14,942 nt of DNA from Streptosporangiaceae bacterium (GTDB lineage: Bacteria > Actinomycetota > Actinomycetes > Streptosporangiales > Streptosporangiaceae): the NCBI GenBank assembly GCA_030040475.1, contig JASHTQ010000497.1, positions 1-14,942 of the forward strand, written 5' to 3'. Made by a program: the position numbers and the translations under genes. Shown here one piece after another: positions 14,874-14,942 of this stretch (positions are counted from its first letter, which is position 1; each line of letters starts with the position of its first letter). Under the pieces are notes generated by a model that saw nothing but the letters and a program-made list of their open reading frames with translations, was not told the origin of the DNA and ran no database searches.

Positions 14874-14899
14874 CGGTCCAGTCGGTCCAGTCGGCCCAG
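14874..14899. repeat. 9-base tandem repeat, nearly three units
   Basis: CGGTCCAGT occurs at 14874-14882 and 14883-14891, followed by a variant CGGCCCAG at 14892-14899. It is short, and its function is unknown. Confidence 0.6.
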
Positions 14900-14942
14900 C
14901 GCCCGTCGCCAGCCATAGCTAAGGGCGCTGGGTGTCCGGGTA

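Larger units (their letters stand above)
14277..14942. other. Gene-poor region after whiA
   Basis: No frame here has a recognisable domain. The longest frames on both strands are Pro/Arg/Gly-rich, overlap each other and read through repeats. The region holds tandem repeats, a palindrome and a long stem-loop (14431-14543), a G-quadruplex motif (14572-14596) and a 9-base tandem repeat (14874-14899). The top strand is C-rich before the stem-loop and G-rich after it. The genes that often follow whiA in actinobacteria (gapA, pgk) do not begin before the window ends. Confidence 0.6.

Noticed and set aside
14254..14916. A 220-codon minus-strand open frame after whiA
   Set aside because: It overlaps the whiA end, is rich in Pro/Arg/Gly/Ala, reads straight through the tandem and inverted repeats, and shows no domain. 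It is best explained by the lack of stops in GC-rich DNA.
14277..14942. tRNA or other structural RNA gene
   Set aside because: No cloverleaf arms, TPsiC-like GGTTCRA block or rRNA-like sequence was found here or elsewhere in the window by eye.

Overview
The window is uniformly very GC-rich, with GC-ending codons, GTG/TTG starts and the conserved uvrC-rapZ-yvcK-whiA block on its right side. These point to an actinobacterial (Actinomycetota) chromosome. Genus cannot be read from the sequence alone.

Left arm (1-3802, + strand): the 3' end of a CocE/NonD-type hydrolase runs by an 8-base overlap into boxC (benzoyl-CoA-dihydrodiol lyase). Five bases after boxC comes boxB (di-iron benzoyl-CoA 2,3-epoxidase). 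This is the ring-epoxidising and ring-cleaving core of aerobic CoA-dependent benzoate degradation, coupled to an esterase-family gene. The epoxidase reductase (boxA) and the later enzymes are not in the window.

Middle (3759-9433): an MBL-fold hydrolase on the minus strand converges on boxB and overlaps its end by 44 bases. It is divergent from a 71-residue protein with two predicted membrane segments. Next, on the minus strand, is an apparent operon. A 1198-codon open frame joins a 12-TM-type MMPL/RND exporter to a complete cytochrome P450, and a PNP/UDP-type nucleoside phosphorylase homologue follows 17 bases later. The joining segment is an AT-rich island that still looks like an intergenic region: promoter-like hexamers, an operator-like palindrome, tandem TTA codons and a Shine-Dalgarno placed correctly for the P450's own ATG. 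The frame may be a real exporter-oxygenase fusion, a gene pair whose stop was lost, or an assembly indel.

Right arm (9487-14276, + strand): uvrC, rapZ, yvcK and whiA form a tight operon (14-base overlap, then 4- and 6-base gaps). It covers nucleotide excision repair, a P-loop nucleotide-binding regulator, a CofD-like cell-envelope/metabolism factor and the division/sporulation regulator WhiA. It is conventional.

Tail (14277-14942): more than 660 bases without a convincing gene. It holds a compact series of structured DNA: 10-base tandem repeats, a perfect 20-base palindrome, an adjoining stem-loop with 21-base arms, then a canonical G-quadruplex motif. This looks like a dispersed repeat element or a strong end-of-operon structure.

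Three genes (the MBL hydrolase, the small membrane protein and uvrC) share one start layout: a TANNN(T/C) -10-like hexamer exactly 6 bases before a GTG, with no Shine-Dalgarno. That layout suggests leaderless mRNAs. The best candidates for something new are the MMPL-P450 frame with its embedded promoter and the palindromic cluster after whiA.
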